Assembly (NCBI RefSeq): GCF_000421145.1 | Contig: NZ_ATWH01000001.1 | Span: 186,001-250,000 of the forward strand | Origin: Glaciibacter superstes DSM 21135 | Lineage (GTDB): Bacteria > Actinomycetota > Actinomycetes > Actinomycetales > Microbacteriaceae | Reading direction: 5' to 3' | Length of the DNA stretch: 64,000 nt | Shown: piece by piece, positions 7,361-14,471 of the stretch | Layout: each line of letters opens with the position of its first letter | How positions within the stretch are numbered: the first letter of the stretch is position 1 | The notes under the pieces: generated by a model | Told to the model about the DNA's origin: nothing | The model's input: the letters and a program-made list of their open reading frames with translations, nothing else | Database searches by the model: none | Position numbers and translations under genes: made by a program

Positions 7361-8197
7361 TCACAAGGGGCGACGAGCCGCAAGTGAGAACGTGAGCGGC
7401 AAGCGCTCCGCGCCCCCGGGCAATTCGAAGCCGTGATGTGTTGGAACCATCGAAGGGAGCGCCTTCCAGGGGATCACCGCGTGCTCCTGAAATGACAGCA
7501 GCTCGAGGCCAACCGAAAGGAGCGGCTGGATGATCTCCGAGAGCGAGTGCGGCCACTCGTAGGTGGTGACATTGTTCAGCTGCACGGCGTCGTCCGCATA
7601 CGTCGTTCCCTCATCGAAGCGCAGCGGACCATGCCCACTGAAATACGGCGAAGTCAGGACGAGCTGACCATCGGTTCGTTCGTCGTCGACGGAATAGAGC
7701 ATCGGATGCCCGTCGCGAATGAAGAACAGGCCGCCTGGTTTCAACAGTCGGAACACGGTTGTCGCCCATTTTTCGAGATCTGCCAACCAGGTGATGGCGC
7801 CGATTCCCGTGTAGACCACGTCAAAGCGACTGTTCGCGTAGTCGGCGGCGTCGTCGACTGTGGCCTCGATGAACGTCGCATCGAGTCCCGCATTGTCGGC
7901 GAGCTTTCGTGCGGCAGAGATCGCCTTGCTCGAGAAATCGATTCCGGTGACATCTGCTCCCAGTCGCGCCCAACTGAGGGTGTCGGTACCGATGTGGCAT
8001 TGGAGATGGACAAGGCGCAGCCCTTCAACTGATTCGTGCGGCAAATAAGGGGCCATGAGCTCATAATCGGTTCGGACGACATCCGACAGTGCTGCTGGAT
8101 CGGCCGTGAAGTTGTCGGTGCCGTACGCGATCAGGTGCGGGGCGACCCGCTCATCCCAGTTGGCGCGGTTGGCCTCCGTGAAATCGTCACCTGACAT
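7361..8197 (-). CDS. Class I SAM-dependent methyltransferase
   Basis: A 278-residue methyltransferase. After an N-terminal helix region (FTEANRANWDERVAPHLIAY) comes the SAM loop LVHLQCHIGTDTL (about residues 62-74), where C-H-I-G replaces the usual G-x-G-x-G, then ADVTGIDFSSKAI and the motif IV/post region FDVVYTGIGAITWL and LLKPGGLFFIRDGHP. This sub-family is common in actinobacteria; targets are uncharacterised. ATG 8197 is preceded by GAGGA and begins the conserved part; the frame is open to 8338 with no family similarity. It is divergent from the DUF1905 gene. Confidence 0.82.
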   Translation of the reverse strand: MSGDDFTEANRANWDERVAPHLIAYGTDNFTADPAALSDVVRTDYELMAPYLPHESVEGLRLVHLQCHIGTDTLSWARLGADVTGIDFSSKAISAARKLADNAGLDATFIEATVDDAADYANSRFDVVYTGIGAITWLADLEKWATTVFRLLKPGGLFFIRDGHPMLYSVDDERTDGQLVLTSPYFSGHGPLRFDEGTTYADDAVQLNNVTTYEWPHSLSEIIQPLLSVGLELLSFQEHAVIPWKALPSMVPTHHGFELPGGAERLPLTFSLAARRPL

Positions 8198-8365
8198 TGT
8201 CCAGTCCTCAATGCTGACCGACGAACGCGAGGCAGCCAACCAGCCTCCCAGACCATCCGATTCTTGTCCATCTCCATCATCGAAATGGCTCGGAATGCTA
8301 GTGGGTCGGCTCACAGGGTTTCGAGGCTCTGGGCGCAATCGGCCGAAAGTCCGAAGGCTTACTTG

Positions 8366-8394
8366 TTGACGGCGTACACATTTGTGCCATACTT
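8366..8394 (+). promoter_or_regulatory. Promoter of the DUF1905 gene
   Basis: A -35 element TTGACG (8366-8371) is followed after 17 nt by ATACTT (8389-8394), or after 16 nt by CATACT (8388-8393). This is the cleanest sigma-70-type promoter in the first 10 kb and lies 30 nt before ATG 8424. Confidence 0.55.
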
Positions 8395-8423
8395 CAGTGA
8401 GCTACCGACGGGAGAACTGGACA

Positions 8424-8720
8424 ATGGCTGTGGAAGCGAAGATCGCACAGGATATCGATGCCACGTTTACTGCAACGATGACGACGGATTCGGAGGTAAG
8501 CGGGTGGACAGTCGTGGTGATGCCGGGCTCTGGTGAATACTTCGGAACGAGGCGGCCGGTGAAGGTGGCTGGAACGATCGACGCACATCCGTTCAGCGCC
8601 ACGTTCCTTCCGTCAGGCGACGGCACCCACATGCTTCCCATCAAGGCCGCCGTACGAAAGCTGATCGGCAAGGAGGCCGGTGCTGAAGTGACTGTGCATC
8701 TGCAACAGCGGTTCAGCTGA
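8424..8720 (+). CDS. DUF1905 domain-containing protein
   Basis: A 98-residue single-domain protein matching the DUF1905 pattern: an opening strand (DIDATFTATM), the GWTVVVMPGSGEYFGTRRPV segment and the closing KLIGKEAGAEVTVHLQ. DUF1905 proteins are small beta-barrels of unknown function, sometimes fused to YdeI-type domains. ATG 8424 lies downstream of a good promoter; GGGAG 10-14 nt upstream is a passable ribosome site. It stands alone. Confidence 0.82.
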   Translation: MAVEAKIAQDIDATFTATMTTDSEVSGWTVVVMPGSGEYFGTRRPVKVAGTIDAHPFSATFLPSGDGTHMLPIKAAVRKLIGKEAGAEVTVHLQQRFS

Positions 8721-8840
8721 AGTGCGCGATTTCGAGACAGAGCCGGCGCTCGCTCCTGGGTCAGTGAAGAGGAGAATGCCGTCGGTTGAGGAACGGGTCT
8801 CGACACGCTCGACCAGCGAAGAACCGTTTCCCATCACTCG

Positions 8841-9743
8841 CTAGCGGTTTACGTGGTGGCGCGTTGCCCAATAGGCCGCGCCGACGATGGGTGCGTCATC
8901 GATCAGCTTCGCCTGCAGCACCGGCAACTGTGCGAGCCGACCGTCGTGCATGACCAGACCCCGGCGCAGGGCAGGTTCGATGAGATCCCACGACCGGGAC
9001 ATCGACCCGCCGATCACCAGCGCGTCGGCTTCAAAACGGAGTACCACGCCCGCGAGCGCATCTCCCAGCCGTCGAAAAGTCTCGGCGAGCACCTCTCCTG
9101 CGACCAGGTCACCGCTGCGAGCAAAGGAGGCGATCTCCCGGACATCCGGAATCTCGGCATCCGTCACACCCGCTCTCACCGCATAAGCCGACCTGATCGC
9201 CCGCCTCGACACGGTCTCTTCCAGTGGAGCGCCGTCGTACTCGATCACGTGCACCATGCCGTCCTTCGGAATCCTCGCACCCTCGGTCACGGCCTCACCA
9301 TCGATCAGGAACGCAGACCCGACTCCCGTGCCGAGCGTGATGCACACGAGCCGCTCGAAGCCCCGACCCGCACCGACCGCGTACTCGCCGATACCGTACG
9401 CATCCCCGTCGTTGACGAAATGCACATATATCGGCGCAGGCTCGATGAGTTTTGTCAGCGCCGCCCGCAGATCGACGCCTCGCAAGCCATCGAACTTGCC
9501 GACGTTCTCGAACTGCCCGACTCCCGCCTCGTAGTCGAATGGGCTGGGAATCGCCACCACCCATTCCGACGGTGAAAGCGACGGGAGAGAACGGATGGCG
9601 CGGCCGACGTCGTCGAGGATCTCCTCGGCCGACCCATGGGAACGGATCGTCGTACGGTAAACGGTGCCCTCGCGGATGCGCGGTCCAGATCCGTCGACGA
9701 GCGCGGCGGTCACATGTGTGCCACCGATCTCGAGAACGGGCAC
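8841..9743 (-). CDS. ROK family sugar kinase
   Basis: A ROK protein of about 300 residues from GTG 9743. The ATP-binding loop is VLEIGGTHVTAALVD near the N-terminus, with the family's GTGVGSAFLIDGEAV loop in the middle and ALVIGGSMSRSWDLI near the C-terminus. The classic zinc motif of ROK repressors is not evident and no DNA-binding domain is present, so it is a kinase candidate. It is the last gene of the sugar ABC operon and would phosphorylate the imported sugar. The frame also allows GTG 9845 (334 residues), but that adds a low-complexity stretch lying on a strong inverted repeat (9765-9822), so the shorter start is preferred. Confidence 0.8.
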   Translation of the reverse strand: MPVLEIGGTHVTAALVDGSGPRIREGTVYRTTIRSHGSAEEILDDVGRAIRSLPSLSPSEWVVAIPSPFDYEAGVGQFENVGKFDGLRGVDLRAALTKLIEPAPIYVHFVNDGDAYGIGEYAVGAGRGFERLVCITLGTGVGSAFLIDGEAVTEGARIPKDGMVHVIEYDGAPLEETVSRRAIRSAYAVRAGVTDAEIPDVREIASFARSGDLVAGEVLAETFRRLGDALAGVVLRFEADALVIGGSMSRSWDLIEPALRRGLVMHDGRLAQLPVLQAKLIDDAPIVGAAYWATRHHVNR

Positions 9744-9764
9744 CAACCCATCCGATCGCGTCTG

Positions 9765-9822
9765 TGAGGTGCCAACAAGTGCGGGTGCAGAGCTCGCCGC
9801 ACTAGCCTTTGTTGGCACCTCA
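9765..9822. repeat. Intercistronic inverted repeat between permease and ROK kinase genes
   Basis: Perfect 14-bp arms TGAGGTGCCAACAA (9765-9778) and TTGTTGGCACCTCA (9809-9822), with a nested 6-bp pair GTGCGG/CCGCAC (9779-9784, 9797-9802). The RNA would form a very stable hairpin immediately upstream of the ROK coding region. It lacks a U tract, so it looks like a stability or processing element, or a small palindromic repeat insertion, more than a terminator. Confidence 0.7.
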
Positions 9823-9853
9823 GTGGTTCGCGCGCGGGCTTTCACTGGCTCGC

Positions 9854-10810
9854 TCAGCTTTTGACCGAACCGCTCATGAGCCCGCCGATGAAGTACTTGC
9901 CCAGGATGATGTAGACGAGCAGCGTCGGCAGCGACGCGATGAGAGCGCCGGCCATGGCCGCGCCGTAGTTGGCCAGTTGCGCGCCCTGCGCGAGGTTGTT
10001 CAGCGCCAGCGAAACCGGCCCACCCGCAGTGTCGGAGAGGAACAGCGCGAAGAGGTAGTCGTTCCAGGCCGAGGTGAACTGCCAGATGATCGTCACCACG
10101 AAGCCGGGCAACGACAGCGGAAGCACGATCGAGGCGAAAGTGCGCAGCATGCCTGCGCCGTCGACGCGGGATGCCTCCATCAGCTCTGCCGGGATGCTCA
10201 CGTAGTAGTTGCGGAAAATGAGGGTACAGATCGGAAGCCCGTAGATGATGTGCACGATCAGCAGCGTCGAGATGTCGCTCGGCAGGCCGAACGAGGTCTT
10301 CATCTGCACCAGGGGGGTCATGATCGCCTGGTAGGGAATGAACATTCCGAACAGGATGAAGGTGAACACCAGGTCCGCGTGCGGGAAGCGCCACCTGGAG
10401 AGCACAAATCCGTTCATCGAACCGAGGAAGCTGGAGATCAGCGCCGCGGGGATCGCGAGGAGGAACGTACGCCCCAGCGCAGGTGACAGAGCGGTCCAGG
10501 CCGTGGTCCAGTTGTCGAATCCGGTCGGACCTCCTTCGGCCACCGGTTCCCACGGCCAGCGAGTGGGCCAGCCCCAGGATGTCGCTGGGTTGACGTCGGC
10601 CGGCGGCTTCAGACTGGTGACGAAGAGCACGTAGACCGGCATCATCACGACGATGACGAACAGGATCAGCAGCGCGTACTTCCCGGTGCGACCGATGCGC
10701 CCCCTGCGGGTCTGGCCGACCCTGGGCTGCCTGCTCGGACGCTTCGACAGGCCGCCGTCCAGTCCCGCATTCTGGCGGGGTTCGAGGCCGGGTTCGATGG
10801 TGGTGGTCAT
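9854..10810 (-). CDS. Carbohydrate ABC transporter permease, MalG type
   Basis: A 318-residue inner-membrane permease. After a polar N-terminus come six hydrophobic segments and the EAA loop that contacts the ATPase, here EASRVDGAGMLRTFASIVLP, typical of MalG/CUT1 permeases. ATG 10810 overlaps the stop of the upstream permease by 4 nt (ATGA), showing translational coupling. With the MalF-type partner and the binding protein it forms a CUT1 sugar importer. No ATPase gene is nearby, so a shared MsmK-like ATPase elsewhere is expected. Substrate inferred as mannose or manno-oligosaccharide from the GH92 neighbour. Confidence 0.9.
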   Translation of the reverse strand: MTTTIEPGLEPRQNAGLDGGLSKRPSRQPRVGQTRRGRIGRTGKYALLILFVIVVMMPVYVLFVTSLKPPADVNPATSWGWPTRWPWEPVAEGGPTGFDNWTTAWTALSPALGRTFLLAIPAALISSFLGSMNGFVLSRWRFPHADLVFTFILFGMFIPYQAIMTPLVQMKTSFGLPSDISTLLIVHIIYGLPICTLIFRNYYVSIPAELMEASRVDGAGMLRTFASIVLPLSLPGFVVTIIWQFTSAWNDYLFALFLSDTAGGPVSLALNNLAQGAQLANYGAAMAGALIASLPTLLVYIILGKYFIGGLMSGSVKS

Positions 10811-11697
10811 CGGTTGCTCTTCTCTGCCCTGGCCGTGTGGATGAGATAGGGGACGATCAACACCGACGCGAGGATCAACAGCACCGTGGCGATCGCGGCG
10901 GACTTCGCGTAGTCGTTCGACGTGAGCGTGACCCACATGTACGTCGCAGGGACCTCCGTCTGGTAGATCGATTTGGTGATGGCCATGATCAGGTCGAAGA
11001 CCTTCAGCGACATGTGGCTGACGATGATCAGCGCCGACAGGGCGACCGGGCTCAGCTGCGGGAAGATCACGTGCCGGTAGAGCTTCCACTCACTGGCGCC
11101 GTCCATGCGGGCCGCTTCGCGGAGTTCCTCCGGGATGCCGCGGAACCCGGCCAGAAACAACGCCATGATGTAACCGGAGAGCTGCCAGATCGCCGGCATC
11201 GCGATCGCTGCCATGCCCCAGATCGGCTCGTTCCACCAGGAGTTCTGCAGGAAACCGAGGCCGAGCGACTCGAAGATGCGGTTCAGTCCAGACGCGCGGT
11301 CGCCCTCTGCGCTGTTCAGCAACCAGCGCCACACGACACCGGATGCCACGAACGAGATCGCCATCGGGAACAGGTACACCGACCGGAAGATGCCTTCTGC
11401 GCCGACTCCCTTGTCGAGCATCCAGGCCCAGATGAATCCGAACACCATCGTTCCGGCGATGAACACGACCGTGAAGACAGCCAGGTTCATCAGCGAGTGC
11501 AGGAACCGGTCCTCGGTGAGCAGCTGGATGTAGTTGTCAATCCCGACGAACTCCGTCGCGGGGACCAGAGAATGCCGGTTCGTCATCGACACCTGAATGT
11601 TCACCGCGATCAGCCCATAGACGAAGATGCCCAGGATGATGATCGTCGGAGAAATCAGAAGGAGCGGCGGGCCCCAGTTCCTTACTCCCTTGCGCAC
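10807..11697 (-). CDS. Carbohydrate ABC transporter permease, MalF type
   Basis: A 296-residue permease with about six transmembrane segments and the EAA loop EAARMDGASEWKLYRHVIFP near residues 190-210. It starts at GTG 11697 with GAAGGTAG upstream, and its stop overlaps the next permease start. It forms the heteromeric channel of a CUT1 sugar importer with the MalG-type protein. It lies 102 nt downstream of the binding-protein gene; a hairpin (11735-11768) fills that gap and may lower permease expression relative to the binding protein. Confidence 0.9.
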   Translation of the reverse strand: MRKGVRNWGPPLLLISPTIIILGIFVYGLIAVNIQVSMTNRHSLVPATEFVGIDNYIQLLTEDRFLHSLMNLAVFTVVFIAGTMVFGFIWAWMLDKGVGAEGIFRSVYLFPMAISFVASGVVWRWLLNSAEGDRASGLNRIFESLGLGFLQNSWWNEPIWGMAAIAMPAIWQLSGYIMALFLAGFRGIPEELREAARMDGASEWKLYRHVIFPQLSPVALSALIIVSHMSLKVFDLIMAITKSIYQTEVPATYMWVTLTSNDYAKSAAIATVLLILASVLIVPYLIHTARAEKSNR

Positions 11698-11734
11698 TGC
11701 ACTACCTTCTCACTCGGGTGTGTGGCCGGTCAGC

Positions 11735-11768
11735 CGTGGTGGGCGAAGCGTGTGCTCCACCCACCACG
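11735..11768. repeat. Intercistronic hairpin between binding-protein and permease genes
   Basis: Perfect 9-bp arms CGTGGTGGG (11735-11743) and CCCACCACG (11760-11768) with a 16-nt loop, in the only sizeable gap of the sugar transporter operon. Such hairpins behind binding-protein genes commonly stabilise the upstream message or cause partial termination; no U tract follows on the minus strand. Confidence 0.65.
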
Positions 11769-11799
11769 AGTGATATGCGGACGTGAAATGAGCCGACTG

Positions 11800-13086
11800 T
11801 TAGCCCTGCGCCTTGTCGGACGCCGCGACGAGTGCCTTGATCAGCGAATCAGAATCCTTGTCAGAGCCGAACTTGCCGACGGCAGAGGAGATGTCTGCCG
11901 ACCACGCGATCGGGGCAGCGGCGCCGTGTGCGAGCGAGCTCACCACGGTGTCGTTGGCGAACGATGAGATGGCGGTCTGCTGGTACGCGGGGTACTCGCT
12001 TGCGTCCGTGTCCGTGCGCGCCGGGATCGAGCCTTTCGCCAGGTTGAATGCCTTCTGGCCTTCGGCCGAGCTGATGGTGGTCAGCCAGTCCTTGGCCGCA
12101 GCCTCGTGCGGAGCCCCGACGGGGAGGGTGAACGAGTCGGCGAGGAAGTCGAAGACGCCCTCAGTGCCCGGCACCGGCCAGGTGGTGTAATCGGTGTCAT
12201 AGGTCAGGCCGGCCTGCACGAATGCAGCCTCTGCCCAGTCACCCATCACGTTGTAGCCGGCATTGCCGTCAATCAGGATCTGCGTTGCCGCATCCCAGTC
12301 CAGACCGGTGTAGTCACTGTTCACAAAGCCCAGCAACTGCGAGTAGTGGTCGACCGCGGTCTTCACGCCGTCGCTGTCCCACTTGGTGGTTCCGTCCCAG
12401 AGTCCGGAATATCCCTCAGCACCGAGGTCGGACAGGAGAACCGTCTCCAACAGTTGCATCTGGGTCCACTCCGTGCCGAGTGCCAGTGGCGACTCCACCC
12501 CGGAGTCCTTCAGCTTCTGCAGGTCGGCGATCCACGCATCCATGTCGGCGGGTGCCTTCGTTGGGTCGATGCCGGCTTTGTCGAGCACCGAGCTGTTCAC
12601 CCAGGTGACGTTGGCACGGTGGATGTTGCTTGGCACCGAGTAGATCTTGCCGTCAACAGTGAGGCGCTCGATCAAGCTCTCGGGGAAGACATCCGTCAAC
12701 CCGTTCTCGTCGTAGAAGGCGCTCAGGTCCTGCAGCTGGTCGGCTGCGATGTAGTCCGAAAGCTCTGCACCCGCGTGCGCCTGGAAGGTATCAGGCGGGT
12801 TGTCCGCCTCGAGGCGGGATGCGAGCGCGGCCTTTGCGTTGGAGCCGGCGCCACCGGCCACGGCCGCGTTGACGAACTCGATGTCTGGGTACTGCTCGGC
12901 GAAGACTTCGACGAGAGCGTCCAGACCGACCTTCTCAGAACCCGACGCCCACCAGGTGAATACTTCGACCTGATTCTCGTCTCCAGAGTCGGACGTCGAT
13001 TCGGAACCCGCGTTTCCGCCCGCGCAACCGGCGAGGGCGACGCTGACGGCGACAGCGCCGACCAGCAGTGACATTCTCTTGCGCAT
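11800..13086 (-). CDS. Extracellular sugar-binding lipoprotein of an ABC transporter
   Basis: A 428-residue type II (family 1) solute-binding protein. The lipobox ALAGC places the lipidated Cys at residue 21, followed by a Gly/Ser-rich tether. The mature part shows the CUT1 pattern, with VEVFTWWASGSEKVGLDAL at the start of lobe 1 and a C-terminal region rich in aromatic residues. It captures a sugar outside the membrane for the two downstream permeases. ATG 13086 has a strong GGAGG ribosome site; the longer frame to 13194 has none. Expression is probably repressed by the divergent LacI protein through the operator at 13152-13167. Confidence 0.88.
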   Translation of the reverse strand: MRKRMSLLVGAVAVSVALAGCAGGNAGSESTSDSGDENQVEVFTWWASGSEKVGLDALVEVFAEQYPDIEFVNAAVAGGAGSNAKAALASRLEADNPPDTFQAHAGAELSDYIAADQLQDLSAFYDENGLTDVFPESLIERLTVDGKIYSVPSNIHRANVTWVNSSVLDKAGIDPTKAPADMDAWIADLQKLKDSGVESPLALGTEWTQMQLLETVLLSDLGAEGYSGLWDGTTKWDSDGVKTAVDHYSQLLGFVNSDYTGLDWDAATQILIDGNAGYNVMGDWAEAAFVQAGLTYDTDYTTWPVPGTEGVFDFLADSFTLPVGAPHEAAAKDWLTTISSAEGQKAFNLAKGSIPARTDTDASEYPAYQQTAISSFANDTVVSSLAHGAAAPIAWSADISSAVGKFGSDKDSDSLIKALVAASDKAQG

Positions 13087-13142
13087 AAGTATTCCTCCAT
13101 TAGAACTCTGCTGCGTGGCCGGACGATTACCGGTCTCAGAAC

Positions 13143-13172
13143 ATTCAACTCTGAAAACGTTGCCAAACGCAA
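13143..13172 (-). promoter_or_regulatory. Promoter and LacI-type operator of the sugar transporter operon
   Basis: On the minus strand TTGCGT (13172-13167) and TTGAAT (13148-13143) are separated by 18 nt. The spacer holds the operator TTTGGCAACGTTTTCA (13167-13152), a near-palindrome around AACGTT. A repressor bound there would block the promoter directly. Near-identical sites precede the lacI-type gene and the GH92 gene. Confidence 0.6.
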
Positions 13173-13286
13173 GCCCACACGCTAGATTTTTCATACTTCA
13201 GTGGTCATCGAGCGGATTCTGCGCCCTGGAACACCTGCCTTTCCGCGGAACTTCAACGGGTCGCTGCGCGAGTTTGGGCGCAACGA

Positions 13287-13302
13287 TTTGGTAACGTATT
13301 CA
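13287..13302 (+). promoter_or_regulatory. LacI-type operator before the regulator gene
   Basis: TTTGGTAACGTATTCA matches the operator in the transporter promoter at 14 of 16 positions but lies on the opposite strand, 35 nt before the LacI-type start. It overlaps a possible -35 (TTGGTA). This suggests autoregulation. Confidence 0.55.
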
Positions 13303-13336
13303 CGACTCGTTTCATACCAACGCATCGGAGGGTCGA

Positions 13337-14404
13337 ATGGGCCACGACAAAGCTGAGCCTGCGGACCGCTCGTCGCCCGTGAACGCTGGGCGACCACCGT
13401 CACGGCCGACCATGAACGATGTCGCGGCGCGCGCCGGCGTGGGCCTCTCAACGGTGTCACGTGTTGTCAGCGGAGACACCCGCGTCAGCGAAGCCAGGTC
13501 TGCGTTGGTGAGACAGGCCATCCGAGAACTCGGATTCCGCCGCAACGACTCCGCCCGGCAATTGCGCAGGGGCGCCACGGAGAGCATCGGACTGGTGATC
13601 GAAGACGTGGTTGACCCATTTTTCTCCCACCTCGCCCAGGCCGTCGAGGAAGTCGCTTTCGCACGGAACTCGCTACTCCTGACCTCATCGTCCACGCGTG
13701 ACGCCCAACGAACCAGGCGGATCGTTCTGGAGTTTTGTGCGCGCCGCGTCGACGGGTTGATCATCACACCGTCTGAGTCGGACGAGGCCGAGTATTTGCG
13801 CGAGGAGCTTGATGCCGGCGTTCCCATGGTGTTCGTTGACCGACCACCGCCCGGCGGGATCGATGCCGATTCTGTGCTCACCGACGATTTCGGCGGAGCG
13901 CGTTCCGGCGTTGAGCACCTCATCGCGCACGGGCACCGTCGAATCGCCTGTTTTTCTGACCGTGATTCCCTCTACTCGGCTTCCGAACGCGTGCGCGGCT
14001 ACCGACATGCCCTCGAAGTAGCCGGCATCACCGTCGATCCGACGCTGATTCATTCGGCCACTCCAGAGTCCGAGGGTTTCGCGCGCGCACTCGCACGAAT
14101 GTTGGCGGGTGCCGAGCCGCCGACCGCGGTCTTCGCGGCAAACAACCGTTCGACGATCGTTCTGCTCAGGGAGCTCGTCAGGCACGAGATGCGCCCGGCG
14201 CTGGTCGGCTTCGACGACTTCGAATTAGCGGATGCGATGTCACCGGGGGTCACAGTGGTGGCACAATTTCCTGGCGAGATCGGCCGCATCGCCGCAGAGC
14301 AGTTGTTCCGTCGAATCGACGGTGCGCGAGGTCCCTCTCACCTGACCTCGCTGAGAACCCGGCTCATCGTTCGGGGCTCAGGGGAAGTGCCACCGGCCAC
14401 TTAG
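13337..14404 (+). CDS. LacI family transcriptional regulator
   Basis: A 355-residue LacI/GalR regulator. The N-terminal helix-turn-helix and hinge (TMNDVAARAGVGLSTVSRVV, residues 25-44) binds DNA; the rest is a periplasmic-binding-type sensor (IGLVIEDVVDPFFSHL; DGLIITPSESDEAE; ALVGFDDFELADAM). Residues 1-24 are an extra polar tail. ATG 13337 has GGAGG upstream. It is divergent from the sugar transporter operon and convergent with the GH92 gene. Matching AACGT-centred sites before both, and before itself, indicate that it represses the whole mannoside locus until an imported sugar is bound. The effector is unknown. Confidence 0.9.
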   Translation: MGHDKAEPADRSSPVNAGRPPSRPTMNDVAARAGVGLSTVSRVVSGDTRVSEARSALVRQAIRELGFRRNDSARQLRRGATESIGLVIEDVVDPFFSHLAQAVEEVAFARNSLLLTSSSTRDAQRTRRIVLEFCARRVDGLIITPSESDEAEYLREELDAGVPMVFVDRPPPGGIDADSVLTDDFGGARSGVEHLIAHGHRRIACFSDRDSLYSASERVRGYRHALEVAGITVDPTLIHSATPESEGFARALARMLAGAEPPTAVFAANNRSTIVLLRELVRHEMRPALVGFDDFELADAMSPGVTVVAQFPGEIGRIAAEQLFRRIDGARGPSHLTSLRTRLIVRGSGEVPPAT

Positions 14405-14424
14405 TATCGCCTCGTATTGCCACT

Positions 14425-14461
14425 CGCCCCGGGATCCATTCCATCGGATCCCGGGGCGTTT
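14425..14461 (+). terminator. Rho-independent terminator after the LacI-type gene
   Basis: Perfect 13-bp stem CGCCCCGGGATCC (14425-14437) / GGATCCCGGGGCG (14446-14458) with an 8-nt loop, followed by a short T run. It lies between convergent genes and may serve both strands. Confidence 0.8.
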
Positions 14462-14471
14462 CCCTCCCTTG

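Noticed and set aside
7152-7436. 94-residue plus-strand ORF with a Leu-rich N-terminus resembling a membrane protein
   Set aside because: The Leu-rich stretch is the antisense of the charged Glu/Arg micro-ORF on the minus strand, no ribosome site precedes it and its C-terminal part runs antisense to the methyltransferase gene.
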